64,000 nucleotides of DNA from Tateyamaria sp947503385. GTDB taxonomy: Bacteria; Pseudomonadota; Alphaproteobacteria; Rhodobacterales; Rhodobacteraceae. Within the stretch, counting starts at the first letter, position 1; each line of letters starts with the position of its first letter. Shown piece by piece: positions 17,151 through 25,388 of this stretch. The notes below the pieces were generated by a model, which was not told the origin of the DNA, ran no database searches, and was given only the letters and a program-made list of their open reading frames with translations. The DNA is taken from NCBI RefSeq assembly GCF_051195235.1, contig NZ_JBNFZM010000001.1, positions 434,001 through 498,000 of the forward strand, given 5' to 3'. The translations under genes and the position numbers were made by a program.

Positions 17151-18041
17151 CTAGTCCTTTGTGGTCACGTGTTGACCGGTGACGTCGATGTCGCTGACGC
17201 CTTCGGTGCCGACCTGCGCCTTGATGCGCTCGATCTCTTCTTCGTCGAGGTCTTCACCGCCGTAATGGACCTCTTCCTTGTTCCAGTCGGAAATCAGATT
17301 AACCACGGCCTGAAGCGCCACGAGGCTGACCACAAACAGCACCATCGGTTTGATCGTTGCCGGAATGGGCGGGTCAAAAGCGGTGCCGAACGTCTCCCAC
17401 CGGTAGAATTTGTCGAACGCTTCGCCGTAGCCGCCAAAAACGAGGAAAAAGGCAAAGATCGCGATGCACAGGGTCGAAATGCAATCGAACACCCGCTGCA
17501 ACCAGCGCGGCACCGCATCATAGAGCAGCACAATGCGGATATGGCTGCGTTGCTGCATGGCGTAGAGCCCGGCACACAGGAACACCATACCCGCCAGCCA
17601 CAGGCTGAGTTCATTGGCCCAGAGAGTCGGCGCCTCGAACACGTAGCGCACGATCACTTCGTAAAGCATCACGGATGTCAGCAGCAGGATCAGCATCATT
17701 GTGACGCGCCCGATGAATACGGCGAGACGGTCGACCGCGCGCCAGCTTTCGAACTCCATACCGGCGCGGCGCACCGTGCGCATTCCGACATAGGCAAGTG
17801 CGGGGATGCCGATGAGGGTGAGCCAGTCGACGATGTCGGCAAAGCCACCGAACAGGCCACCCATGTTGGGCGTCACATCGTTGCGCTTGAACAGGGCAGA
17901 CAGTTTGTCGAATTGGGATTCATCGGTCGGAGGATAGAAGTCGAGCGTAAAGGCAGGCATGTGCCACACCACCCAACCGGCGCAAAAGATAAAGGCCAAT
18001 GGCACAAGCCATTCGATCGGCGTGCCCGAGCGCACCTGCAT
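17151..18041 (-). CDS. dctQ: TRAP transporter small permease subunit (DctQ type), long form
   Basis: A 296-residue membrane protein with an N-terminal part of about 115 residues (two hydrophobic helices) before the usual four-helix DctQ core. The core signature LSLWLAGMVFLCAG lies near residue 145. The ordinary DctQ is about 160-200 residues. The C-terminal 40 residues are strongly acidic and charged. The start follows GGGGGG. Together with the long DctM, this indicates the large-subunit class of TRAP systems. It scaffolds the binding protein against DctM. Confidence 0.85.
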   Translation of the reverse strand: MQVRSGTPIEWLVPLAFIFCAGWVVWHMPAFTLDFYPPTDESQFDKLSALFKRNDVTPNMGGLFGGFADIVDWLTLIGIPALAYVGMRTVRRAGMEFESWRAVDRLAVFIGRVTMMLILLLTSVMLYEVIVRYVFEAPTLWANELSLWLAGMVFLCAGLYAMQQRSHIRIVLLYDAVPRWLQRVFDCISTLCIAIFAFFLVFGGYGEAFDKFYRWETFGTAFDPPIPATIKPMVLFVVSLVALQAVVNLISDWNKEEVHYGGEDLDEEEIERIKAQVGTEGVSDIDVTGQHVTTKD

Positions 18042-18065
18042 CGCGACGTCCCCCCTGATGAATTG

Positions 18066-18135
18066 AAAAAACCCCGGCTGCGGTGTCGATGATCAGCCCG
18101 AAGTCGGATCGGAGCCCCGCACACGGCAGGGCTCC
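18066..18135 (-). terminator. Two stem-loops between dctP and dctQ, partial terminator
   Basis: Read leftward, the first hairpin pairs 18129-18135 with 18111-18117 (GGAGCCC arms). The second pairs 18094-18098 with 18076-18080 (GGCTG arms) and is followed, after CCGGGG, by six T at 18071-18066. This looks like an intrinsic terminator or RNA stabiliser between the binding-protein gene and the permease genes. It would let dctP be made in excess over dctQM, as is common in binding-protein transporters. Confidence 0.6.
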
Positions 18136-18144
18136 GGGATTGGT

Positions 18145-19170
18145 TTATTCAGAAACCAGACCCAGCTGCTTGAGGTAGCTGAGATGCGCGTCCACCAGAG
18201 CTTTCGCTTCGGGTGTGTCGGCGAATTCGGGCCATGTGGCCTGCGCCGCGTCCCGGAACTTCTGGAGTTCTTCAGGTGCCCATTGCGACAGTGTCACACC
18301 GTCGGCACGCAGCTGTGCAGCCGCTTCGGCGTTCTTTTTCTCGAACGTCAGAGCGGTGCGGAGCGCCAGCGCTTCCATGGCGACCTTCATGATGGTCTGG
18401 TGGTGTGCGGGCATCGCGTCAAACACGGCCTTGTTGCACGCCAAGTGATCGGACGGCATCGAGTGGAAGCCGGGGAAGTTGGCGTATTTCACGATGTCAT
18501 ACAGACCCAGACCGACGTTGTTGGCCAGACCCGAGGCGTCTGCACCATCAATGATACCGGTTTCGAGTGCGGTAAATATCTCGGTGAAATCCATCACGAT
18601 GGGCGAGGCGCCCAGCTTTTCAAAGATCTTGGTTTCCATGCCGGGGGGCGAGCGGAATTTCCAGTCCTTGAAGTCGGCCACTTTTTCGATGGGCTTGGAG
18701 GATGCGAACGATTCCTGTCCGTAGACCCACCAGCCGATCAATTCCATGCCGTACTTGTTGTAGAGCGGTGCCGCAGCTTCCTTGCCACCTCCGAAATACA
18801 GCCAGCTCAGCTGTTGGTATGGCGTTTCGTAGCCACCCATGATGTCTCCAACGAATTGGAAGGCCGAGTTCTTGCCGGTCTGATAGCCACCGCCGGTCAT
18901 GTCGCAGTCAAGAATGCCGGTTGCGGCGGCGTCGAATGTTTCCACCGATTTCACAACGGACGAGCTGTAGAACATCTCGACGGCGATCTCGCCGTTCGAC
19001 ATTGTTTGAATGTCGTCGATGTACTGCGCCGCCAGCTGGCCCGAGACCGTCTCGGGGGCGTAGTGTGTCTGAATGCGCAGCTTTGTGCTGGCATGGCCAT
19101 CTGCCATTGCCGTCACAGCCGTCGACGCGGCAACGGCCGCGACTGCTGCCGCTTTGAACATGGTTTTCAT
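18145..19170 (-). CDS. dctP: TRAP transporter periplasmic substrate-binding protein (DctP type)
   Basis: A 341-residue exported protein. A signal peptide covers residues 1-24, with a charged start (MKTMFK), an Ala/Val-rich core and a likely AMA-DG cleavage site. The mature part shows DctP features: SNGEIAVEMFYSSS near residue 60, KFRSPPGMETKIFEKLGA near 170 and EIFTALETGIIDGADASG near 200. The Arg in KFRSPPG is the conserved carboxylate-binding position, so an organic acid ligand is expected. The ATG at 19170 follows AGGGAGGA; an upstream start at 19248 would hide the signal peptide. It leads the operon and is divergent from a GntR regulator. Confidence 0.92.
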   Translation of the reverse strand: MKTMFKAAAVAAVAASTAVTAMADGHASTKLRIQTHYAPETVSGQLAAQYIDDIQTMSNGEIAVEMFYSSSVVKSVETFDAAATGILDCDMTGGGYQTGKNSAFQFVGDIMGGYETPYQQLSWLYFGGGKEAAAPLYNKYGMELIGWWVYGQESFASSKPIEKVADFKDWKFRSPPGMETKIFEKLGASPIVMDFTEIFTALETGIIDGADASGLANNVGLGLYDIVKYANFPGFHSMPSDHLACNKAVFDAMPAHHQTIMKVAMEALALRTALTFEKKNAEAAAQLRADGVTLSQWAPEELQKFRDAAQATWPEFADTPEAKALVDAHLSYLKQLGLVSE

Positions 19171-19255
19171 TAGGTCCTCCCTAGGATGTTGGCACCGGGG
19201 GCCGTTCATCGGGCCCTTCTTGTGATCGGTGAAAAACCGTAGGCGCAAAGGAAAC

Positions 19256-19309
19256 GATTGCGCAAGATGAATTTTGGATTTCTCGCAATCTCAGGATTTC
19301 CTTGAAATC
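19256..19309. promoter_or_regulatory. Inverted repeats between dctP and the GntR gene, candidate operator
   Basis: Two inverted repeats lie in the 192-base divergent gap. GATTGCG (19256-19262) pairs with CGCAATC (19284-19290). GATTTC (19295-19300) pairs with GAAATC (19304-19309) across three bases. The second is followed by another GAAAT. A divergent GntR-family regulator usually controls the neighbouring transporter operon, so these are the best operator candidates. No biochemical consensus supports them. Confidence 0.4.
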
Positions 19310-19362
19310 TCGAAATTTCTAATGCAGCCTCCCGGGATAGTTTGTTTGCGTCAGGTCGGGAT

Positions 19363-20022
19363 ATGGACGTTTTCGAGAACATCAGAACCCGCGCCATATC
19401 CGGTGCATTTGCCCACGGCGAAAAGCTGCGTGCCGAGGTTCTGCGCAACGATTATGGCTGTTCCGCCAGTACCGTCCGCGAAGCGCTGTTGCGGCTTGCG
19501 GCCCTTGGCCTTGTGGAGTTTCAGGAACAGCGCGGGTTCCGGATGCCCGAGTATTCCGAGGCACGGCAACACGACATTACGCAGATGCGAATCATGCTCG
19601 AAACCGAAGGCGCCTGCCGCTCCATGCGCTACGGCGGCGTCGCATGGGAATCGCGTCTGAACGCAGCGCATCACAAGCTAAGCCACATCGAGAGCCGCAT
19701 CGCCGCCATGGGTCCAACCGAAGAACTGGCGCAACTCTGGATGGCGGCAGAGCTGGAATTTCACCAGACGCTGCTGTCTGCTTGCGGATCGGACCTTTTG
19801 ATCGAATTGCACTTACAGGTCTACAACCGCTACCGGCAGATCAAGGCCGAGTACGATCACACGTTCCAACACGTGGCCAGCAATATTCGGGAACATCATG
19901 CCATCGTCGATGCCGCGCTCAGCGGGGATGAAACTGCGATGCGCCAGCGCATTTTTGAACATTTCGAGCGGCACCTGATTCCGGGAAGGCCGGTTTCGGT
20001 GCGGGTGGACGCATTGGTCTGA
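19363..20022 (+). CDS. GntR-family transcriptional regulator (FCD/FadR-type ligand domain)
   Basis: A 219-residue repressor-like protein. Residues 1-65 form the winged helix, with CSASTVREALLRLAALGLVEF near 35-55 typical of GntR recognition helices; the C-terminal FCD domain covers about residues 75-210, with the Asp/His metal ligands suggested by ELEFHQTLLSACGS and NIREHHAIVDA. Such regulators sense organic or sugar acids. It is divergent from dctP and convergent (three bases apart) with the erythronate-dehydrogenase-like gene. An ATG at 19363 is preferred over a TTG at 19342. It probably controls the TRAP/UxaA operon. Confidence 0.87.
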   Translation: MDVFENIRTRAISGAFAHGEKLRAEVLRNDYGCSASTVREALLRLAALGLVEFQEQRGFRMPEYSEARQHDITQMRIMLETEGACRSMRYGGVAWESRLNAAHHKLSHIESRIAAMGPTEELAQLWMAAELEFHQTLLSACGSDLLIELHLQVYNRYRQIKAEYDHTFQHVASNIREHHAIVDAALSGDETAMRQRIFEHFERHLIPGRPVSVRVDALV

Positions 20023-20025
20023 CGG

Positions 20026-21000
20026 TCACCCTTTGGGCATGTCCTCCTCCATATAGATCGCGACAATCTCGTCAAAACTTTGCTCTGCCACAAATCCCAG
20101 TGCCTTGGCGCGTTCCGGTGCGAAATTGCGGGGCCAGCCTTCGACGATGCGCGCGATGTGCGGGTCGGGTTGCGGGTCGATCAGGGCCACAGCCTCGTTG
20201 CCCGCGGCGTCTCGCAAGGCTTCGATTTGTTCGGCCACAGTACAGCTGAGCCCCGGCAGGTTCAGCGCCCGACGCCCCTCCAGCCGCGCGGTATCAAGCG
20301 TCGCGGCGTGGGCCAGAAACCCGGCGGCCGCGCGGGGCGAGGCGTGCCAGTGACGCACCGTGTCCGCCACTGGCAGCACGGCCCGCTGGCCCGCCAGCGG
20401 TTCGCGGATGATGCCCGAGAAAAAGCTGGATGCCGCCATGTTCGCCTTGCCCGGACGCACGCAGATCGTCGGCAGCCGCAGTGACATACCGTCGATGAAC
20501 CCCTTGCGGCTGAAATCTTGAACCAACAGTTCGCAGGCCGCCTTTTGCGCGCCATAGCTGGTTTGCGGAGATTGCAGAAAATCGTCATCAATCTTGTCTG
20601 GATAGGGACCGCCGAACACTGCAATCGACGAGGTGAAGATCAGGCGCGGCACATAGATGCCGCCCGTCGCCCGGTGCTGTGCCCGCAACCCTTCGAGAAA
20701 CCCCCACATGGGCCACAGGTTCGTCTGCCATCCCTTGTCAAAATCAATCTCGGCCTCACCCGATACGATAGAGGCAAGGAAAAAGATCAGGTCAAACCGT
20801 TCCGCCGCCAATGCCGCGACCTCCGCCGGATTGGCGAGGTTGCCGACGCGCCTGTCCGTGCCCGCCCCGCCGTTGGGAAAGGCAATGTCGTGCAGGGTCA
20901 GGTGCAAATCGCCAAGGCCCGGCAACCCTTCGGCCTCCAGCTTGGTCGCCAGCTTCTGGCCGACCATACCGCCACCGCCCAAAATCAGAACGCGGGTCAT
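20026..21000 (-). CDS. denD: D-erythronate dehydrogenase-like NAD-dependent epimerase/dehydratase
   Basis: A 324-residue extended SDR. It has the N-terminal GGGGMVGQKLA motif at residues 8-18, FFLASIVSGEAE near residue 78, and the catalytic YGAQK (Tyr-x3-Lys) near residue 155. Sequence style, especially the ASIVSGEAE and TSSIAVFGGPYPD segments, matches D-erythronate dehydrogenase (DenD), which makes 2-oxo-erythronate. The ATG at 21000 overlaps the upstream stop by four bases. The DUF1537 kinase and class II aldolase that usually accompany DenD are not in the window, so the symbol rests on family resemblance only. Confidence 0.72.
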   Translation of the reverse strand: MTRVLILGGGGMVGQKLATKLEAEGLPGLGDLHLTLHDIAFPNGGAGTDRRVGNLANPAEVAALAAERFDLIFFLASIVSGEAEIDFDKGWQTNLWPMWGFLEGLRAQHRATGGIYVPRLIFTSSIAVFGGPYPDKIDDDFLQSPQTSYGAQKAACELLVQDFSRKGFIDGMSLRLPTICVRPGKANMAASSFFSGIIREPLAGQRAVLPVADTVRHWHASPRAAAGFLAHAATLDTARLEGRRALNLPGLSCTVAEQIEALRDAAGNEAVALIDPQPDPHIARIVEGWPRNFAPERAKALGFVAEQSFDEIVAIYMEEDMPKG

Positions 21001-21875
21001 GACGACAGTCCGTTGCGCTGGCACAGTTCCAGATAGAGGCCCGAATGGTCCTTGTCGGCGCCGTCCATTTTGTCCACGAAGTGCGCAAATCGGTCGCGCA
21101 CATCCTCGACCATGGGCAGGGTCAGATTGAGGCTCGCTGCCTCACCCAACACGTTGTTCAGGTCCTTGAGTTGGAACTTGGACAGTCCACCCGGCTCAAA
21201 ATTGCCCGTCGTCATGCGTTCCCCATGTTGTTGCAGGATGGTGCTGTCGGCAAAACCACCCTTGAGAGCCGCGCGAAGCGCCGCAGGGTTTGCACCCCCC
21301 TTTTCGGCCAGCAGCATCGCCTCGGCTACGGCGCCGATGGTCACGGCGACGATGGCCTGATTGCACAGTTTGGACAGTTGGCCGGACCCGCTGGGACCCA
21401 CATGCACCGGACGGCCCATTGCCTCCACCACAGGCTGGGCGCGGGCCAGATCGGTCATCGTGCCGCCCACCATAATGGCGAGGCTTGCCGCCTCTGCCCC
21501 TTTGGTGCCGCCAGACACGGGCGCGTCCAGATGTGCCACGCCGACCTGCGCCAGTCGGGCGGCTTGGGCGCGGGCTTCTTCCGGCTTGGTGGAGGACATG
21601 TCGATCCACAACGCACCGTTTTTGAGCGCAGCTGCAATGTCGTCAATCACCGCCAGCACCGTTGGTCCATCGCTCAGCATCGAGATGACGATATCGGCAC
21701 CAGTGACTGCATCCTCCAGCGTCTGCGCCACGCGCACGCCATGGGGTTCAAGCGGTCCGGCCTTGGCCGCCGTGCGGTTCCATACCGTCATCGGCACACC
21801 CGCCTGTGCGAGGTTGCGCGCCATGGGCAGGCCCATCAGCCCCGTGCCCAACAGCGTCACCTTTTCAAAAGCCAT
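20997..21875 (-). CDS. L-threonate dehydrogenase-like beta-hydroxyacid dehydrogenase
   Basis: A 292-residue NAD(P)-dependent dehydrogenase with GTGLMGLPMARNL at residues 9-21, DAPVSGGTKGAE near residue 117 and the catalytic KLCNQ segment near residue 168 (Lys and Asn intact). The pairing with a DenD-like gene recalls four-carbon sugar-acid pathways, where LtnD oxidises L-threonate. The ATG at 21875 has GGGGAGG seven bases upstream; a TTG two codons earlier is unlikely. It is first in a two-gene leftward operon, divergent from the SDR gene at 21992. Tartronate-semialdehyde reductase is the alternative. Confidence 0.8.
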   Translation of the reverse strand: MAFEKVTLLGTGLMGLPMARNLAQAGVPMTVWNRTAAKAGPLEPHGVRVAQTLEDAVTGADIVISMLSDGPTVLAVIDDIAAALKNGALWIDMSSTKPEEARAQAARLAQVGVAHLDAPVSGGTKGAEAASLAIMVGGTMTDLARAQPVVEAMGRPVHVGPSGSGQLSKLCNQAIVAVTIGAVAEAMLLAEKGGANPAALRAALKGGFADSTILQQHGERMTTGNFEPGGLSKFQLKDLNNVLGEAASLNLTLPMVEDVRDRFAHFVDKMDGADKDHSGLYLELCQRNGLSS

Positions 21876-21896
21876 GTCCAAACCTCCCCTAGGGTC

Positions 21897-21913
21897 ATGA
21901 CCGGTCTGGTCAT
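21897..21913. promoter_or_regulatory. Perfect palindrome in divergent region, candidate operator
   Basis: ATGACC (21897-21902), five bases, GGTCAT (21908-21913) form a perfect inverted repeat 22 bases upstream of the dehydrogenase at 21875 and 79 bases upstream of the SDR at 21992. GGTC/GACC half-sites are common for FCD-type GntR repressors. The GntR protein at 19363-20022 is the nearest candidate. The assignment is inferred from position and symmetry. Confidence 0.45.
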
Positions 21914-21991
21914 CACCAATCGCTTGTCATACGCTAACGGTAAACCGCAGCCTGCCGGTCTGCGCAACACCATATCGCATGGGGGGAAGTC

Positions 21992-22738
21992 ATGGGCCGT
22001 CTCGACGGAAAGCGCGCGCTTGTCACAGCCGCAGGACAGGGGATCGGGCGCGCATCCGCGCTCGCCATGAAAGCAGAAGGCGCCGAAGTCTTTGCCACGG
22101 ACGTGAACGAGGCCGCGGTGGAAGAGCTTAGCGGCGAAGGTATCGAAACCTATGTGCTCGACGCGATGGACCCGGTCAGCATCCGCAAAGGGGTGTGGCA
22201 CGCGCAACCGGACGTTCTGTTCAACTGCGCGGGGTTTGTCCATCACGGCACGATTATGGATGCGGACGAGGATGAATGGGAATTTGCCTTTGATCTGAAT
22301 GTGCGGTCGATGTTCCGGTCCATTCAGGCGGTGCTGCCGGGGATGCTGGAACGCGGGTCGGGGTCGATCATCAACATGTCGTCTGCGCTTGGGTCGATCA
22401 TGGGTGCGCCCAACCGGTTCATCTACGGCACGACAAAGGCGGCGGTGGTCGGCCTGACCAAATCGGTGGCGTCAGACTACATCACCCAAGGCATCCGCTG
22501 TAACTGCATCTGCCCCGGCACTGTCGAAAGCCCAAGCTGGCACGAGCGGGTCAAGGCCTTGGGCGAGCAATTGGGCAGCTATGACGAGGCGATGGCGCAA
22601 TTTGTTGCCCGCCAACCCATGGGCCGTGTCGCTAAGGCCGAAGAAATTGCAGCGCTTGTCGTCTATCTCGCCAGCGACGAAAGCGCCTTTACCACCGGAC
22701 ACACTCATATCATCGACGGAGGCTGGTCAGGCCAATGA
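21992..22738 (+). CDS. SDR-family dehydrogenase, likely 2-keto-3-deoxy-sugar-acid dehydrogenase
   Basis: A 248-residue classical SDR with the cofactor motif TAAGQGIGRAS near residue 12, NCAGFVHHG near 82, Ser near 132 and YGTTK (Tyr-x3-Lys) near 149. The sequence resembles enzymes that oxidise 2-keto-3-deoxy-L-fuconate or related acids to the 2,4-diketo form (also the DHRS6 type). It overlaps the following dehydratase by ATGA. Gene order SDR, dehydratase, FAH hydrolase fits the non-phosphorylating diketo route, in which dehydratase acts first, then SDR, then hydrolase. Confidence 0.85.
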   Translation: MGRLDGKRALVTAAGQGIGRASALAMKAEGAEVFATDVNEAAVEELSGEGIETYVLDAMDPVSIRKGVWHAQPDVLFNCAGFVHHGTIMDADEDEWEFAFDLNVRSMFRSIQAVLPGMLERGSGSIINMSSALGSIMGAPNRFIYGTTKAAVVGLTKSVASDYITQGIRCNCICPGTVESPSWHERVKALGEQLGSYDEAMAQFVARQPMGRVAKAEEIAALVVYLASDESAFTTGHTHIIDGGWSGQ

Positions 22739-24534
22739 GCAAGAAAATCGGCATCGAGGACCTGCGGTCGCGCAAGTGGTTCATGAACCCCGACAACCCG
22801 GAAATGACCGCGCTTTACCTTGAGCGCTACCTGAATTACGGCCTCACGCGGGAAGAGCTGCAATCCGGCAAGCCGATCATTGGCATCGCGCAGACGGGCA
22901 GCGACCTGAGCCCCTGCAATCGCCACCATATCGAGCTGTCCAAGCGCGTGCGTGATGGCATCACCGCCGCCGGGGGCACCTGCATCGAAGTGCCCGTGCA
23001 TCCCATTCAGGAAACGGGCAAGCGGCCCACCGCGATGCTCGACCGCAACCTCGCTTACCTGTCGCTGGTGGAGACGCTGTTTGGCTATCCGCTGGACGGC
23101 GTTGTGCTGAACATCGGCTGTGACAAAACCACACCCGCCCTGCTGATGGCCGCCGCAACGGTTAACATCCCGGCGGTTGCCCTGTCTGTCGGCCCGATGC
23201 TGAATGGCTGGTTCAGGGGCAAGCGCACCGGGTCCGGCTCAATCGTCTGGCAGGCGCGCGAGATGATGGCCAAGGGCGAGATTGACGAAGAAGGGTTTAT
23301 GGAACTTGTCGCCTCTTCCGCGCCGTCCGTGGGCTATTGCAACACGATGGGCACCGCGACCACGATGAATTCGCTGGCCGAGGCGCTGGGGATGCAACTG
23401 CCCGGTTCTGCCGCGATCCCTGCGCCCTATCGCGAACGCGGGCAGATCGCGTACGAGACCGGCAAACGCGCGGTCGAAATGGTGTGGGAGGACCTGCGCC
23501 CGTCCGACATCATGACGCGCGAGGCGTTCGAAAATACGATTGTCATCAACTCCGCCATTGGCGGGTCGACCAACGCGCCCATTCACCTGAACGGGATTGC
23601 GCGCCACCTTGGTGTGCCGCTCGACAATGACGACTGGCAACAGGTTGGGCATGACGTGCCCCTGCTGGTGAACCTCCAGCCTGCGGGCGAATACCTAGGC
23701 GAAGATTACCAGCACGCAGGCGGCGTGCCTGCCGTGATCGGAGAGTTGATCGCTGCCGACCTGCTGCCGCATCCCGATGTCATCACCGCCAATGGCAAGA
23801 CCATGCGCGAGAACTGCGGGCATGTGCGGTCCGAAGACACCAAGGTGATCCGGCCCGTGGCCGACCCGCTGAAAGAGCGCGCGGGGTTCATCAACCTCAA
23901 GGGCAACCTCTTTGACAGCGCGATCATGAAGACTTCGGTGATCTCCGAGGAATTTCGCAACCGCTACCTGTCGAACCCCGACGACCCGGAGGCGTTCGAA
24001 GGGCGCGCCGTGGTGTTCGATGGGCCCGAGGATTTCCACCATCGCATCGATGATGAGGCGGAGGGGATCGACGAACACTGCATCCTGTTCATGCGCGGTG
24101 CGGGTCCCAAGGGCTATCCCGGCGGGGCCGAGGTGGTGAACATGCGCGCGCCGTCCTACCTGCTGAAACGCGGGATCGAGGCGCTGCCTTGTGTGGGTGA
24201 CGGACGGCAGTCCGGCACCTCCGGGTCGCCGTCAATCCTGAACGCCTCGCCCGAGGCGGCGGATGGCGGTGGGCTGGCGCTGCTGCAAAACGGCGACCGC
24301 GTGCGGATCGACCTGAAAAAATGCACCGCCGACATGCTGCTGGACAAAGCAGAGTTGCAGGCCCGCGCGGACGCGCTGGCGGCACAGGGTGGCTATCCGC
24401 ATCCAGACAGCCAAAGCCCGTGGCAAGAGATTTTCCGCGACCGCGTCGGCCGGTTCGACGAAGGCATGACCCTGCGCGGATCGACGGACTACAAAGACAT
24501 CTCGCGCAAACACATGCCGCGGGACAACCACTAA
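22735..24534 (+). CDS. IlvD/Edd-family sugar-acid dehydratase
   Basis: A 599-residue iron-sulfur dehydratase. The conserved Cys positions are visible in NIGCDKTTPALLMAA near residue 128 and SVGYCNTMGTATTMNSLAE near residue 200. The C-terminal GRQSGTSGSPSILNASPEA near residue 490 is the active-site Ser region of this family. It lacks close identity to IlvD proper and resembles arabonate/xylonate/fuconate-type dehydratases, which turn an aldonate into a 2-keto-3-deoxy acid. It overlaps the SDR start-stop by four bases and precedes the FAH gene by 11 bases. Confidence 0.87.
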   Translation: MSKKIGIEDLRSRKWFMNPDNPEMTALYLERYLNYGLTREELQSGKPIIGIAQTGSDLSPCNRHHIELSKRVRDGITAAGGTCIEVPVHPIQETGKRPTAMLDRNLAYLSLVETLFGYPLDGVVLNIGCDKTTPALLMAAATVNIPAVALSVGPMLNGWFRGKRTGSGSIVWQAREMMAKGEIDEEGFMELVASSAPSVGYCNTMGTATTMNSLAEALGMQLPGSAAIPAPYRERGQIAYETGKRAVEMVWEDLRPSDIMTREAFENTIVINSAIGGSTNAPIHLNGIARHLGVPLDNDDWQQVGHDVPLLVNLQPAGEYLGEDYQHAGGVPAVIGELIAADLLPHPDVITANGKTMRENCGHVRSEDTKVIRPVADPLKERAGFINLKGNLFDSAIMKTSVISEEFRNRYLSNPDDPEAFEGRAVVFDGPEDFHHRIDDEAEGIDEHCILFMRGAGPKGYPGGAEVVNMRAPSYLLKRGIEALPCVGDGRQSGTSGSPSILNASPEAADGGGLALLQNGDRVRIDLKKCTADMLLDKAELQARADALAAQGGYPHPDSQSPWQEIFRDRVGRFDEGMTLRGSTDYKDISRKHMPRDNH

Positions 24535-24545
24535 AGGGACAGACC

Positions 24546-25388
24546 ATGAAACTCGTACGATACGGCGCGCCGGGCGCGGAAAAACCGGGGCTGATGGACG
24601 GCGACACACTGCGCGACCTGAGCGGGCATGTGGATGATATCACGGGTGCCGTGCTGGACGATGCCAGCCTCGACCGTCTGCGCGCCATTGATCCTGCAAG
24701 CCTTGCCGCTGTGGACGGCAACCCCCGCATTGGCCCCTGCGTTGGCAATATCGGCAAGTTCCTGTGCATCGGTCTGAATTACTCGGACCATGCCGCTGAG
24801 CAAGGCCTGCCGATCCCGGCGCACCCCATCCTGTTCTTCAAAGCGAATTCAGCGATCGTCGGACCCAACGACGATGTGGTGATGCCGCGCGGATCCAAAC
24901 GGTCCGATTGGGAGGTCGAACTGGGCGTGGTCATCGGCAAAGAGACGAAATACGTGTCCGAGGCCGAAGCGCTGGACAGCGTCGCGGGCTATTGCATCGT
25001 CAACGACGTATCGGAACGCGAATTCCAACAGAACCTGACCGGCCAGTGGACCAAGGGCAAGTCCTGCGACACTTTTGGCCCAACGGGTCCGTATCTTGTG
25101 ACACGTGATGAAATCGCAGACCCGCAGGCACTGGATATGTCGCTCAGCGTTAATGGCGACCGAATGCAAACCGGCAACACGGCCACAATGATCTTTTCCG
25201 TGGCCGAGATCATCTCGCATCTCAGCCAGTTGTTCACGCTGCATCCGGGCGATGTCATCTCTACCGGGACGCCGCCGGGCGTCGGTGACGGGATGAAACC
25301 ACAGCGCTACCTTGCCGTGGGCGACGTTATGGAACTGACCATCGACGGTCTTGGAACCCAGCGTCAGGAGGTCAAACAGGATGCCTGA
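24546..25388 (+). CDS. Fumarylacetoacetate hydrolase (FAH) family, likely 2,4-diketo-3-deoxy-acid hydrolase
   Basis: A 280-residue FAH-fold hydrolase. It has LNYSDHAAEQG near residue 78, the acidic metal-binding WEVELGVVIG near residue 122, and GDVISTGTPPGVGDG near residue 235. In this context it would cleave a 2,4-diketo-3-deoxy sugar acid to pyruvate and a second small acid (lactate or glycolate). The ATG at 24546 follows GGGACAG and lies 11 bases after the dehydratase. Its stop overlaps the next gene by eight bases. An alternative is ureidoglycolate lyase-like activity, which the neighbours do not support. Confidence 0.86.
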   Translation: MKLVRYGAPGAEKPGLMDGDTLRDLSGHVDDITGAVLDDASLDRLRAIDPASLAAVDGNPRIGPCVGNIGKFLCIGLNYSDHAAEQGLPIPAHPILFFKANSAIVGPNDDVVMPRGSKRSDWEVELGVVIGKETKYVSEAEALDSVAGYCIVNDVSEREFQQNLTGQWTKGKSCDTFGPTGPYLVTRDEIADPQALDMSLSVNGDRMQTGNTATMIFSVAEIISHLSQLFTLHPGDVISTGTPPGVGDGMKPQRYLAVGDVMELTIDGLGTQRQEVKQDA

